A program made the position numbers and the translations under genes. Below the pieces are notes generated by a model. It had not been told where the DNA came from. It worked only from the letters and a program-made list of their open reading frames with translations, and made no database searches. DNA of 64,000 nucleotides, taken from Kurthia zopfii. GTDB lineage: Bacteria > Bacillota > Bacilli > Bacillales_A > Planococcaceae. The stretch spans positions 62,001-126,000 of the forward strand of contig NZ_QFVS01000002.1 in NCBI RefSeq assembly GCF_003143955.1, written 5' to 3'. Below are positions 47,184-55,307 of this stretch, piece by piece (within the stretch, counting starts at the first letter, position 1; each line of letters opens with the position of its first letter).

Positions 47184-48227
47184 TTGAACTTACAACAATA
47201 CGGATTACAAAACTTTTTTGAACAACAAATTGATGACTCGAACAAATATATTTTAGGTCGTGTCACTTTAGAACATAAACACTCTTACCGCATCGTCACT
47301 GAACAAAATGAATGGCTTGGCACGATTTCAGGGAAGATGGCGTTTGAATCATTTGCCCGCAAAGACTATCCAGCAGTTGGTGATTGGGTGTTAGTAGAAC
47401 AAATGCCAGGCGAAGAAAAATGCCTGATTCACAAAATTCTCGAAAGAAAATCAGTCTTTTCTAGGAAAATGGCTGGTCTTGAACTCGATGAACAAATTGT
47501 CGCAGTAAATGTGGATATCATTATGATCGTCACGAGCTTGAACGATGATTTCAATGAACGCCGTTTAGAACGCTATTTAACAGCCGCTTGGAATTCTGGT
47601 GCTACACCAATCATCATCCTTACAAAAGCAGACCTATGTGAAAATGTGGATGAATATGTGGAGAAAGTCCAAAACGTTGCTTTCGGAGTTGATGTTTATC
47701 CTGTTAGCACATTTACTGGAGATGGTTTATCCACAGTGAAGGAATTATTCCGACCGAATAAATCAATCGCCTTAATGGGTTCTTCAGGTGTTGGGAAATC
47801 GACTTTGACGAATGCACTAATCGAAGAAGAAAAAATGGTCGTCCATACGATTCGAGCAGATGATGCAAAAGGCCGCCATACAACGACTCACCGAGAACTT
47901 TTTGCGCTTGAAGGTGGCGGCGTTATTATCGATACACCTGGGATGAGAGAACTTCAACTTTGGTCGACTGATTCTGCCCTTGATACTAGCTTCTCGGATA
48001 TTCAAGCATTACTATTACAATGTAAATTTCGCAATTGCAGCCATAAAAAAGAACCAGGTTGCGCTGTTCAAAATGCAATTGCTTGTGGCGATTTAGAACA
48101 GCAACGCTATGATAGTTATATTAAATTACAGCGTGAGATTGCTTATCTGAACCGCAAAGCAGACCTGCAAGCGACTCTTATAGAAAACCGCAAAAACAAA
48201 AAACTGTCGAAGCAAAATCGTAAATAA
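47184..48227 (+). CDS. rsgA: RsgA-type ribosome small subunit GTPase (paralogue-type)
   Basis: A circularly permuted GTPase of 347 aa that acts on the 30S subunit. An N-terminal OB fold is followed by G4 TKAD (residues 147-150), Walker A GSSGVGKST (199-207), the G3 DTPG (250-253) and a zinc site C280, C285, H287, C293. TTG at 47184 follows GGAGG at 8 bases; the longer reading overlaps the terminator. It is longer than CpgA/YloQ (298 aa), which normally lies in the prpC-prkC-rpe locus, so this is probably a second RsgA. The leader ORF and terminator indicate regulated expression. Confidence 0.88.
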   Translation: MNLQQYGLQNFFEQQIDDSNKYILGRVTLEHKHSYRIVTEQNEWLGTISGKMAFESFARKDYPAVGDWVLVEQMPGEEKCLIHKILERKSVFSRKMAGLELDEQIVAVNVDIIMIVTSLNDDFNERRLERYLTAAWNSGATPIIILTKADLCENVDEYVEKVQNVAFGVDVYPVSTFTGDGLSTVKELFRPNKSIALMGSSGVGKSTLTNALIEEEKMVVHTIRADDAKGRHTTTHRELFALEGGGVIIDTPGMRELQLWSTDSALDTSFSDIQALLLQCKFRNCSHKKEPGCAVQNAIACGDLEQQRYDSYIKLQREIAYLNRKADLQATLIENRKNKKLSKQNRK

Positions 48228-48231
48228 CAAT

Positions 48232-48262
48232 AAAAAAGGAATCCTAATGGATTCCTTTTTTA
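48232..48262. terminator. Bidirectional terminator
   Basis: AAAAAGGAATCC and GGATTCCTTTTT flank a TAAT loop between two convergent genes. Confidence 0.88.
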
Positions 48263-48904
48263 GATTGAGTCTTCTGTTAACCCATATTTTACTGCATATA
48301 GCGCCGCCTGTGTACGATCCTGTACTTCTAATTTAGAGAAAATATTCGAAATATGTGTTTTCACAGTTTTTTCTGTTACGAAAAGTGAAGATGCGATTTC
48401 TTTATTACTTTTCCCTTTTGTTAATTCAGCTAGCACATCTTTTTCTCGACGTGTTAACGGTTTTAGCATATGAGGTAGCTGACTTGAAGCTTCTTGATTC
48501 CGTTTCAATTCAGTCGTTACTTGTGGATGAAGACTACTCTCCCCCGCTATAATTTTACGAATTGTCTCCACTAACTCATCTGGTTCAATATCTTTCAATT
48601 GATATCCTGCTGCTCCCGCTTCCATCGCTGGTAAAATATGATCGCGATCAGAAAAACTTGTTAACATTAAAATATGGATATGTGGATAGACTGATTTAAT
48701 TCTACGCGTTGCCTCAATGCCATCCATTTCAGGCATCACTAAGTCCATCAACACGATATCTGGTTGAAGCTTAGCTGTTAAATCTACCGCTTCTTTTCCA
48801 TTACTCGCTTCTCCAATTACTTCAAAATCCTTCTGTGTTTTCAGAAAGAATAATAATCCTCTTCTAACAACATGATGATCATCTGCAATAATTACTTTAA
48901 TCAT
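48260..48904 (-). CDS. yhcZ: NarL/LuxR-family response regulator (YhcZ-like)
   Basis: A 214-aa DNA-binding response regulator. The receiver domain has the acidic pocket DD (residues 8-9), phospho-acceptor Asp in DIVLMDLVMPEMDG and the conserved Lys in YQLKDIEPDE; a LuxR helix-turn-helix follows (LTRREKDVLAELTKGKSNKEIA, KTVKTHISNIFSKL). Sequence follows B. subtilis YhcZ. It is 14 bases after its partner kinase gene. The target regulon is unknown. Confidence 0.85.
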   Translation of the reverse strand: MIKVIIADDHHVVRRGLLFFLKTQKDFEVIGEASNGKEAVDLTAKLQPDIVLMDLVMPEMDGIEATRRIKSVYPHIHILMLTSFSDRDHILPAMEAGAAGYQLKDIEPDELVETIRKIIAGESSLHPQVTTELKRNQEASSQLPHMLKPLTRREKDVLAELTKGKSNKEIASSLFVTEKTVKTHISNIFSKLEVQDRTQAALYAVKYGLTEDSI

Positions 48905-48918
48905 TTATATTCACCTCA

Positions 48919-50034
48919 TTAATATGGCATTCGAATTAAAATTTCCGTTCCTTTACCTATATCACTCACCCAATCAATTTTACCACCGAGCGCTTCTGTA
49001 CGATCTCGCATACTTTGTAACCCCATAGAAGGTAATGCGATTGCTGGATCAAATGAAAAGCCACGTCCTTCATCCTTTATGACGAGCAGTATATCACTCT
49101 GTGTCACACGCAAAATCATTTGTGCATCTTTCGTTCCTGAGTGCTTACGTATATTATTCAATGCTTCTTGCGCAATTCGGAATAAACTCTCCTCAATTTT
49201 TGAGGAAAACTGGAGAACACCTGATACTTTCAAATCTAAATGAAGCCCTAACATATCTGCATAGCCTTTGATTGCTTCCAGTAAGCCCGACTCCAAACCT
49301 TTCGGGCGAAGTTGCCAAATGAGCGCACGCATCTCAGTTAATGCTTCCTGCGTTAAAGATTGAATTTCTGTAAAAGTTTCTTTGATTAATGGTTCATCAG
49401 ACATCTCAGCACCCGCTCTTGATGTTAAAGTGACCGAGAATAGTAGCTGGTTCACTGAATCATGTAAATCTCTCGCTAGCCGATTTCGTTCTTGCACAAG
49501 CGCCATTTCCTGCTCCTGCTTCGTTAATAAAATTCGTTTGATTGCTGAACCAAGTTGGAATGCGACCGATTCTAAAAGGGCTAAATCATCATCAGAAAAT
49601 CGGACAGTATTCGGCGATGCCACATTCAATAAGCCGAATTTTTCATCGCCTGATTGAAGTGGAACTGTCGCATGATGTGTAATATTTGAAATTTGTTGTT
49701 CCAAATTTTTATTTGCTAGATCAATTCTTTGGCATTCAATTATATTAGAAGCTTTTTCCAATTCATTATTGTGATATTTTGAAAGACACCAACATCCACC
49801 CTTACATAAATATCTACATGAATCTTGCGCCAATGTGTCTGGTAAATTTTCGTGCGCGATTAATTCGTGACGGCGACGGTCCTTAATAAAAAAGATCCAG
49901 CCCGTTTCAAAATTTGTACCGTCCAAAAGCTTTTTCATCGCCAATTGCAACATCGGTTTCACTTCTGTTTCTTCATTCAATAATTCGGCAATTTCTTTTA
50001 ATAATGAGATATCCGAGTGATCTGTCTCCTTCAA
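48919..50034 (-). CDS. yhcY: GAF-domain sensor histidine kinase (YhcY-like)
   Basis: A soluble kinase of 371 aa with no membrane helix. A GAF domain (about residues 20-170) contains a cysteine-rich segment SCRYLCKGGCWCLSKY that could bind a metal or sense redox. The HisKA_3 dimerisation helix has the phosphoacceptor in ERNRLARDLHDSVNQ; the HATPase part has EALNNIRKHSG and KDEGRGFS. A TTG start follows AAGGAGGCGGG. It is paired with the response regulator gene downstream. Confidence 0.85.
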   Translation of the reverse strand: MKETDHSDISLLKEIAELLNEETEVKPMLQLAMKKLLDGTNFETGWIFFIKDRRRHELIAHENLPDTLAQDSCRYLCKGGCWCLSKYHNNELEKASNIIECQRIDLANKNLEQQISNITHHATVPLQSGDEKFGLLNVASPNTVRFSDDDLALLESVAFQLGSAIKRILLTKQEQEMALVQERNRLARDLHDSVNQLLFSVTLTSRAGAEMSDEPLIKETFTEIQSLTQEALTEMRALIWQLRPKGLESGLLEAIKGYADMLGLHLDLKVSGVLQFSSKIEESLFRIAQEALNNIRKHSGTKDAQMILRVTQSDILLVIKDEGRGFSFDPAIALPSMGLQSMRDRTEALGGKIDWVSDIGKGTEILIRMPY

Positions 50035-50236
50035 AATCCCGCCTCCTTCACATACTTTCTTCTATTGTACCTTTATTCTACAAAAACACCTATGCGTTTA
50101 CACTCATACTTTTGAATGGTGTTTATCCTCTTTAATTCCGAGTAGTTTACTTATGATAAAGTTAAATAATGTTTACAACGTAGTTAAAAGCTATTATACT
50201 CAAGAAGGAAAATACTCTAAAATTAGGAGACTTTTA

Positions 50237-50665
50237 ATGTCAAAAAAAGTAGAATATAGTTTATTATTTATGTGGATTGTTTCTCTATTCGCTACACTTG
50301 GATCACTGTACTTTTCTGAAGTAATGAAATATGAACCCTGTACATTTTGTTGGTATCAACGAATTCTAATGTACCCTCTTGTTTTAATAATCGGTATTGC
50401 ATACATACAACGTAATGCAAAAATCGCAGCAACAACTCTAGTCTTTTCAATCATTGGCGCATGTACTGCTCTGTATCACTACGGAATGCAAAAAGTGCCA
50501 TTCTTACACGATAATGCAGCAGCATGTGGTCGCGTACCATGTACTGGTGAATACATGAACTGGTTCGGTTTTGTAACAATTCCATTCTTATCACTAGTCG
50601 CTTTCATATTAATTTTAGGAACTAGCATCTATATTTTAAAAGCATCAAAAAAGGAGAATAACTAA
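50237..50665 (+). CDS. bdbC: Thiol-disulfide oxidoreductase BdbC (DsbB family)
   Basis: A four-helix membrane quinone-dependent oxidase, 142 aa (B. subtilis BdbC 138 aa). Two redox cysteine pairs are visible: EPCTFCWYQR (CxxC) and AAACGRVPCTGEY. The start at 50237 (MSKKVEYSLLF) follows TTAGGAG; an upstream in-frame ATG adds 28 unlikely residues. The stop overlaps the next start by one base (TAATG), which ties it to its thioredoxin partner. Confidence 0.92.
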   Translation: MSKKVEYSLLFMWIVSLFATLGSLYFSEVMKYEPCTFCWYQRILMYPLVLIIGIAYIQRNAKIAATTLVFSIIGACTALYHYGMQKVPFLHDNAAACGRVPCTGEYMNWFGFVTIPFLSLVAFILILGTSIYILKASKKENN

Positions 50666-51171
50666 TGGCTAACAAACAAAAGAAAAAAAGTAATGCTGGC
50701 GTATTAATCATTATCGCAGTTGTAATCGTCGCGATTTTCGGCGCACTATGGTTCATCAATAACTCTTCAAACGATAAAAAAGAAGAAAGTTCTTCACTTT
50801 ACGGAGATCATAAAATCAAAACTCAATCAACAATTGATCAATTAAAAGATCCGAACTACCAAAGTATCATTCTTCCAAAAGATTTAAAGAAAGAAATCGA
50901 TAGCGGTAAAGGAACATTCGCATACTTCTTCTCACCTGAATGTGTTCATTGCCAACAAGTAACACCGAAATTAATGCCGATCGCTAAAGATGCGGATGTT
51001 AAAATCAATCAATACAATATGTTAGAATTCACTGATGGTTGGACAGATTACAATATCGAAGCAACACCTACTCTTGCTTACTTCAAAGATGGTAAGGAAG
51101 TCGGTCGTATTGTCGGAGATCAACCAGATGAGAACTTCACAAAATTCTTAGATGAAATGAAGAATAAGTAA
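50665..51171 (+). CDS. Membrane-anchored thioredoxin-like protein
   Basis: A 168-aa extracytoplasmic thioredoxin-fold protein with one N-terminal anchor helix (residues 12-31, no lipobox) and a redox site SPECVHCQQ (CxxC = CVHC). The cis-proline is in ATPTLAY. It lacks the larger helical insertion of BdbD/DsbA. Coupled translation with bdbC suggests that BdbC reoxidises it, so it acts as the thiol oxidase, or a specialised one, for secreted proteins. Confidence 0.82.
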   Translation: MANKQKKKSNAGVLIIIAVVIVAIFGALWFINNSSNDKKEESSSLYGDHKIKTQSTIDQLKDPNYQSIILPKDLKKEIDSGKGTFAYFFSPECVHCQQVTPKLMPIAKDADVKINQYNMLEFTDGWTDYNIEATPTLAYFKDGKEVGRIVGDQPDENFTKFLDEMKNK

Positions 51172-51177
51172 TTTCTT

Positions 51178-51218
51178 GAGAGGGAATCGCGCTAACTGCT
51201 CGATTTCTCTTTTTTTTA
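51178..51218 (+). terminator. Terminator of the bdbC operon
   Basis: GAGAGGGAATCG pairs with CGATTTCTC (small bulge), followed by eight T. Confidence 0.7.
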
Positions 51219-51236
51219 TTTTGAAGGGGTGTTTTT

Positions 51237-51914
51237 ATGACAGGAACAATTTTCAATTGCGTCATGATTATTATTGGCAGCACGGTCGGCAGTTTGATGA
51301 ATAAAGGATTGAAAGAACGTTATCAAAATATTTTAATGCAAGCAATGGGATTTGCAGCAATTGCGCTTGGCCTAAATGCAGTCGTTCAATTTATGCCGAA
51401 AAGTAATGAACCTGTATTATTCATCGTCAGTCTGGCAATCGGTGCCGTCATCGGTGAAAAATTAGATGTCGAAAAAAACTTCAATTCCTTCGTTGGTCGT
51501 TTTTCAAAAGGCCCATTAGCAAAAGGGTTATCAACAGCCATTCTACTATTTTGCATCGGTACATTATCCATTCTCGGCCCAATCAATAGTGCATTGCAAG
51601 GTGACTATACATACCTAATAACAAATGGTATTTTAGATGGCGTTACTTCCATGGTACTTGCTTCTACTTTTGGCTTCGGTATCGCACTATCAGCAGTCGC
51701 AGTATTTCTATGGCAAGGTCTTTTCTATGTACTCGCATTGTTTTTGAACGATTTTATGACAGCTGAATTACTCACTGAAATCTCGATAATCGGTGGCATT
51801 CTCATTTTCGCGACTGGCCTTAGTATTTTAGGGATTAAAAATATTAAAGGATTAAATATGCTCCCAGCATTATTAATTCCACCGCTTTATTTCATCATCA
51901 AAAGTTTCTTTTAA
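51237..51914 (+). CDS. DUF554 membrane protein (YdfK/YqgA-like)
   Basis: A 225-aa integral membrane protein with six or seven helices. The DUF554 start MTGTIFNCVMIIIGSTVGSL, the GVTSMVLASTFGFGIALSA segment and the end GLNMLPALLIPPLYF match the family. The substrate is unknown. It has its own AAGGGG ribosome site and lies between two terminators. Confidence 0.8.
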   Translation: MTGTIFNCVMIIIGSTVGSLMNKGLKERYQNILMQAMGFAAIALGLNAVVQFMPKSNEPVLFIVSLAIGAVIGEKLDVEKNFNSFVGRFSKGPLAKGLSTAILLFCIGTLSILGPINSALQGDYTYLITNGILDGVTSMVLASTFGFGIALSAVAVFLWQGLFYVLALFLNDFMTAELLTEISIIGGILIFATGLSILGIKNIKGLNMLPALLIPPLYFIIKSFF

Positions 51915-51918
51915 ATAG

Positions 51919-51963
51919 GAAAAAGGGTAAGGGAAATTAGATTGATTCCCCTTACCCTTTTTC
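51919..51963. terminator. Bidirectional terminator
   Basis: AAAAAGGGTAAGGG pairs with CCCCTTACCCTTTTT between convergent genes. Confidence 0.88.
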
Positions 51964-51965
51964 AA

Positions 51966-52796
51966 TTAATCGAACTTAAATGTATCTGGATGTTTCCCGT
52001 AACGCTCATCTCTGTGTAATGCCGAAATCAATTGCAGATCTTCCTCTGAAAGCTCAAAATCAAATACTTGTGCATTTTCAGCAATTCTTGAAGGTGTCAC
52101 AGATTTCGGAATGACTACAATATCATTTTGTAAATGCCAGCGAATAATAATCTGTGCCGCTGATTTATTATATTTTCTCGCAACATCATTAATGACCGCA
52201 TCTTCCAGCACACGCCCTCTACCTAATGGAGACCAAGCCGTAATTGCGATCTTATGTTTCTGCGCAAATTCTCGATTCTCAAGCTGCGTTAAGTATGGAT
52301 GCAATTCAATTTGATTGACCATTGGTTTAATATTCGCGGTCGCCATTAATGCTTCTAAATGATGTGGCTCATGATTTGAAACGCCTGTTGCACGAATTAA
52401 CTTCTCATCATATAATCGCTCAATTGCACGATACGTATCCTTAAACTTATCGACAACCGGCCAATGTGTTAAATATAAATCGATATAATCCATATTTAAT
52501 TTCGTTAACGATTTTTCAAAAGCGCGCAATGTTTCATCATAACCTTGATCTGTATTCCAAACCTTCGTCGTAATGAATAATTCTTCACGACTTACAGAGG
52601 CGTTTTTAACCGCTTCACCTACTTGTTCTTCATTATTATATAAGGAAGCTGTATCAATCGCTTTATAGCCGACTTGAATTGCTTTTTCCATCGCCCCGTA
52701 AGCTTCCTCTGGTTCCGTCATCTTGTACACACCTAAACCAAGGCGGGGCATCTCAATTCCATTATCTAATTTCTTCGTTGAATTTAAAGTTAGCAC
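51966..52796 (-). CDS. Aldo/keto reductase
   Basis: A cytosolic NADPH-dependent carbonyl reductase, 276 aa, similar to B. subtilis YvgN/YtbE that detoxify glyoxals. The catalytic tetrad is visible: D and Y in YKAIDTASLYNNEE, K in FITTKVWN and H in DLYLTHWP. The cofactor motif is VVIPKSVTPSRIAEN. The GTG start at 52796 lies 8 bases after AAAAGGAG; a GTG three codons upstream overlaps that site. Confidence 0.88.
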   Translation of the reverse strand: MLTLNSTKKLDNGIEMPRLGLGVYKMTEPEEAYGAMEKAIQVGYKAIDTASLYNNEEQVGEAVKNASVSREELFITTKVWNTDQGYDETLRAFEKSLTKLNMDYIDLYLTHWPVVDKFKDTYRAIERLYDEKLIRATGVSNHEPHHLEALMATANIKPMVNQIELHPYLTQLENREFAQKHKIAITAWSPLGRGRVLEDAVINDVARKYNKSAAQIIIRWHLQNDIVVIPKSVTPSRIAENAQVFDFELSEEDLQLISALHRDERYGKHPDTFKFD

Positions 52797-52888
52797 GACA
52801 ATCACTCCTTTTCTTCAGTATAATCATATTTTCTAATTATTTCGAGAAGTATTACTTTTTCAATTTCAGTTGATTTTTCGGTTTTCAA

Positions 52889-52927
52889 CGAATATTATAG
52901 ACTTTGTCCAAAAAAATGTTCGGCTTT
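52889..52927 (+). promoter_or_regulatory. Candidate PurR operator (paired PurBoxes)
   Basis: AATGTTCGGCTTT (52915-52927), whose complement reads AAAGCCGAACATT, fits the PurBox consensus AWWWCCGAACWWT at all but one position. An inverted partner CGAATATT lies at 52889-52896, 18 bases away, similar to the 16-17 base spacing known in B. subtilis. Confidence 0.55.
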
Positions 52928-52941
52928 AAGGAGAGAATACA

Positions 52942-54243
52942 ATGTTTCAATTAAAAGAAAATGGAACGACTGTTAGAACCGAGTTAGTTGCCGGTCTAAC
53001 AACATTCCTGACTATGGTATATATTATTATCGTCAATCCGTCGATTTTAAAAAGCGCGGGTGTTCCACCGGAGCAAGTGTTCATGGCAACAATTATAGCT
53101 ACTGTTATCGCTACTTTATGGATGGCGCTTGTTGCAAACTATCCAATCGCAGTAGCTCCAGGTATGGGGTTAAATGCATTTTTCACTTATTCAGTCGTTT
53201 TAGCATCTAAAGGTGAAATTCACTATATGACTGCTTTCGCTTCTGTATTTGTTGCTGGTATTATTTTTATTATTTTATCTTTAACACCGCTTCGAGCGAA
53301 GTTAATTTCTGCTATACCAAATAATTTAAAATTAGCGATTACAGCAGGTATTGGTTTATTCATCGCGTTTTTAGGATTAAAAATGTCGCATATCGTTGTT
53401 GCAGATGCTGAAAATATTATTAAACTCGGTGACTTAACAAGTCCTGGTGTCATTCTTACAATCGTTGGTTTAACGATTACAGCAATTTTAATGGTACGTA
53501 ATATTCCTGGTGCGATCTTTGTCGGCATGGTTATTACAGCGATCATCGCCTTAATTACAGGTCAATTAGAAATTACGAAAGTAACTGCATTACCTCATTT
53601 ACCAGAAGGTATTTTAATGTGGAATCCAATTGAAGCATTTAGCGAAGTGATTGAGCATAGTCTATACGGCGTCGTATTCTCATTCATTCTCGTTACTTTA
53701 TTTGATACGACAGGTACAATGGTCGGCGTTGCTAGACAAGCTGGCTTGATGAAGGGCGACGAGTTACCACGCGCGCGTAAAGCACTACTTGGTGATTCAA
53801 TCGGTACAACTGTAGGTGCGATGTTCGGTACTTCACCAACTTCAGCATATGTAGAATCTTCTGCAGGTGTTGCTGCAGGTGGTCGTACTGGATTAACAAC
53901 TTTAACAGTCGCGATTTTATTCGCAGCTGCTTCATTCTTCTCACCACTTGTATCATCGATTTCTACTGTATCGGCAATTACTTCTCCGGTATTAATTATC
54001 GTAGGTACATTAATGATTGCATCTGTTCGCCATATTGACTGGTCGAACTTTGACGAAGCATTACCAGCATTTTTAATTATGCTTGTTATGCCGCTTACTT
54101 CTAGTATTTCAACAGGGATTGCATTCGGATTCATCGCATACCCAATTTTGAAAATCGCTAAAGGCCAAGCTGGTAAAGTACATCCGTTACTCTACTTGTT
54201 TGCAGTTCTATTCGTCATTCAACTCGTATTTATTAAACATTAA
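52942..54243 (+). CDS. Guanine/hypoxanthine permease (NCS2, AzgA/PbuG-like)
   Basis: A 433-aa purine:cation symporter with 12-14 helices. The AzgA-type N-terminus (GTTVRTELVAGLTTFLTMVYIIIVNP), APGMGLNAFFTY, the LFDTTGTMVGVARQAG loop and GTSPTSAYVESSAGVAAGGRTGLT substrate loop are seen. PbuG and PbuO cannot be told apart here. No guanine riboswitch was found upstream, but a PurR-like operator was. Confidence 0.9.
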   Translation: MFQLKENGTTVRTELVAGLTTFLTMVYIIIVNPSILKSAGVPPEQVFMATIIATVIATLWMALVANYPIAVAPGMGLNAFFTYSVVLASKGEIHYMTAFASVFVAGIIFIILSLTPLRAKLISAIPNNLKLAITAGIGLFIAFLGLKMSHIVVADAENIIKLGDLTSPGVILTIVGLTITAILMVRNIPGAIFVGMVITAIIALITGQLEITKVTALPHLPEGILMWNPIEAFSEVIEHSLYGVVFSFILVTLFDTTGTMVGVARQAGLMKGDELPRARKALLGDSIGTTVGAMFGTSPTSAYVESSAGVAAGGRTGLTTLTVAILFAAASFFSPLVSSISTVSAITSPVLIIVGTLMIASVRHIDWSNFDEALPAFLIMLVMPLTSSISTGIAFGFIAYPILKIAKGQAGKVHPLLYLFAVLFVIQLVFIKH

Positions 54244-54246
54244 TAT

Positions 54247-54293
54247 AAAAGGCGTAAACTTCTCGATTCAATTTGAGAGTTTACGCCTTTTTC
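54247..54293. terminator. Bidirectional terminator
   Basis: AAAAGGCGTAAAC pairs with GTTTACGCCTTTT; it separates the permease from the small minus-strand gene. Confidence 0.88.
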
Positions 54294-54452
54294 TTATTCT
54301 TCTTGATCTTGTTCATATTGCACCGGATCCTGTGTTAATCCATCTCGATTCAATTCTTGTTCATCACGCATTTTCTCCATCTGCTTTCCTAATTCCACTA
54401 CATCTTCAAAGTCATTTGTCATATTGCCACTTTTCACATCATCTTTTTTCAT
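54294..54452 (-). CDS. Small acidic protein (52 aa), function unknown
   Basis: ATG at 54452 follows GAGGGAGG. The product begins MKKDDVKSGNMTNDFEDVV and ends QYEQDQEE; it is strongly acidic, without hydrophobic segments, and probably partly disordered. It has a bidirectional terminator at its end and diverges from the HAD gene. I do not recognise the family; coding status is supported by the ribosome site and by the terminator placed right after the stop. Confidence 0.6.
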   Translation of the reverse strand: MKKDDVKSGNMTNDFEDVVELGKQMEKMRDEQELNRDGLTQDPVQYEQDQEE

Positions 54453-54538
54453 GGAAAACGCCTCCCTCTTTTTTACTTATTTACCCCATAATTTAATATA
54501 ACATGCTATGCTTATGAAAAAAACAATGAGGTGTTTAG

Positions 54539-55099
54539 ATGCGAATTCTTTGGGATTTTGATGGCACAATAATTGATTCCTACCCTTTTTATACAAATAT
54601 TTTGTACAAAATTGTTGATGGTTCTTATTCAAAAGCGATGATTTATAGACATTTAAAAATTTCACAATCACATGCGATTCAACACTTTAATCTTTCCGAG
54701 AAGCAAACCAACATCATGAAAGCGAAAAGTAAGGACATTGTCGGTGTAAAAGCATTTCCACAAGTGGAGGATGTTTTAAAAGAAGCTGAAGTGAATGTCA
54801 TCATGACTCATATGAATCGTGCATCTGTAGAACGCCTATTGGAAGAAGTAAATTTATCGCAATACTTCGCTGAAATTGTCGCAGGAGATGATGAATTCCC
54901 GCGTAAACCAAACTCAGCTTCATATGCCTATTTACACGAAAAATATAATCTCACACATGCAGTAGGCGATCGTGAACTCGACCTGATTCCAGCGAAGGAA
55001 ATCGGACTTGAAACAGTTATGTTCCAAAATAATTGTGACTTTGCTGATTACTCCATTGATCATTATAAGGAATTTTTCTATCATTTAAGGAAAAAATAG
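54539..55099 (+). CDS. HAD superfamily hydrolase
   Basis: A 186-aa HAD phosphatase with a small helical cap. Motif 1 is WDFDGTIIDSYP (nucleophile Asp in DFDGT), motif 2 is the threonine in IMTHMNR, motif 3 lysine is in FPRKPNSASYAY and motif 4 is AVGDRELDLIPAKEIG. Substrate unknown; phosphoglycolate phosphatase-like proteins have this build. Ribosome site GAGGTG precedes the ATG. Confidence 0.8.
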   Translation: MRILWDFDGTIIDSYPFYTNILYKIVDGSYSKAMIYRHLKISQSHAIQHFNLSEKQTNIMKAKSKDIVGVKAFPQVEDVLKEAEVNVIMTHMNRASVERLLEEVNLSQYFAEIVAGDDEFPRKPNSASYAYLHEKYNLTHAVGDRELDLIPAKEIGLETVMFQNNCDFADYSIDHYKEFFYHLRKK

Positions 55100-55147
55100 G
55101 ATATAATTAATTGCATGATGTTCGACTTTAATGGAGGTGTAGGACGA

Positions 55148-55246
55148 ATGAAATTATTATTAATTTTAGGAGTTACCGTTTCTTTCCTTACAGCGATTTT
55201 CACAGCAGCGTATGACAGCAAACCAGGCGAAGAAGCCGAGAAATAA
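55148..55246 (+). CDS. Small membrane or signal-peptide-like protein (32 aa)
   Basis: ATG at 55148 follows GGAGG at about 10 bases; a TATAAT is at 55102-55107. The product has a hydrophobic helix MKLLLILGVTVSFLTAIFTA and a charged tail SKPGEEAEK. It is followed by a bidirectional terminator. No family was recognised. Confidence 0.55.
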   Translation: MKLLLILGVTVSFLTAIFTAAYDSKPGEEAEK

Positions 55247-55260
55247 ACACCATACAAAAG

Positions 55261-55302
55261 AAATGCCCCTTTAAGTAAATTGCTTAATAGGGGCATTTTT
55301 AA
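55261..55302. terminator. Bidirectional terminator
   Basis: AAATGCCCC and GGGGCATTT with inner TTAAG/CTTAA pairing, followed by a T run. Confidence 0.85.
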
Positions 55303-55307
55303 ATTGA

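Noticed and set aside
52806-52941. Guanine riboswitch upstream of the purine permease
   Set aside because: The conserved junction and loop sequences of the purine aptamer are absent from this short gap.
53595-54134. Long open frame (179 codons) antisense to the purine permease
   Set aside because: It lies entirely within a well-supported conserved gene, has no ribosome site and no recognisable domain; its composition mirrors the membrane gene on the other strand.
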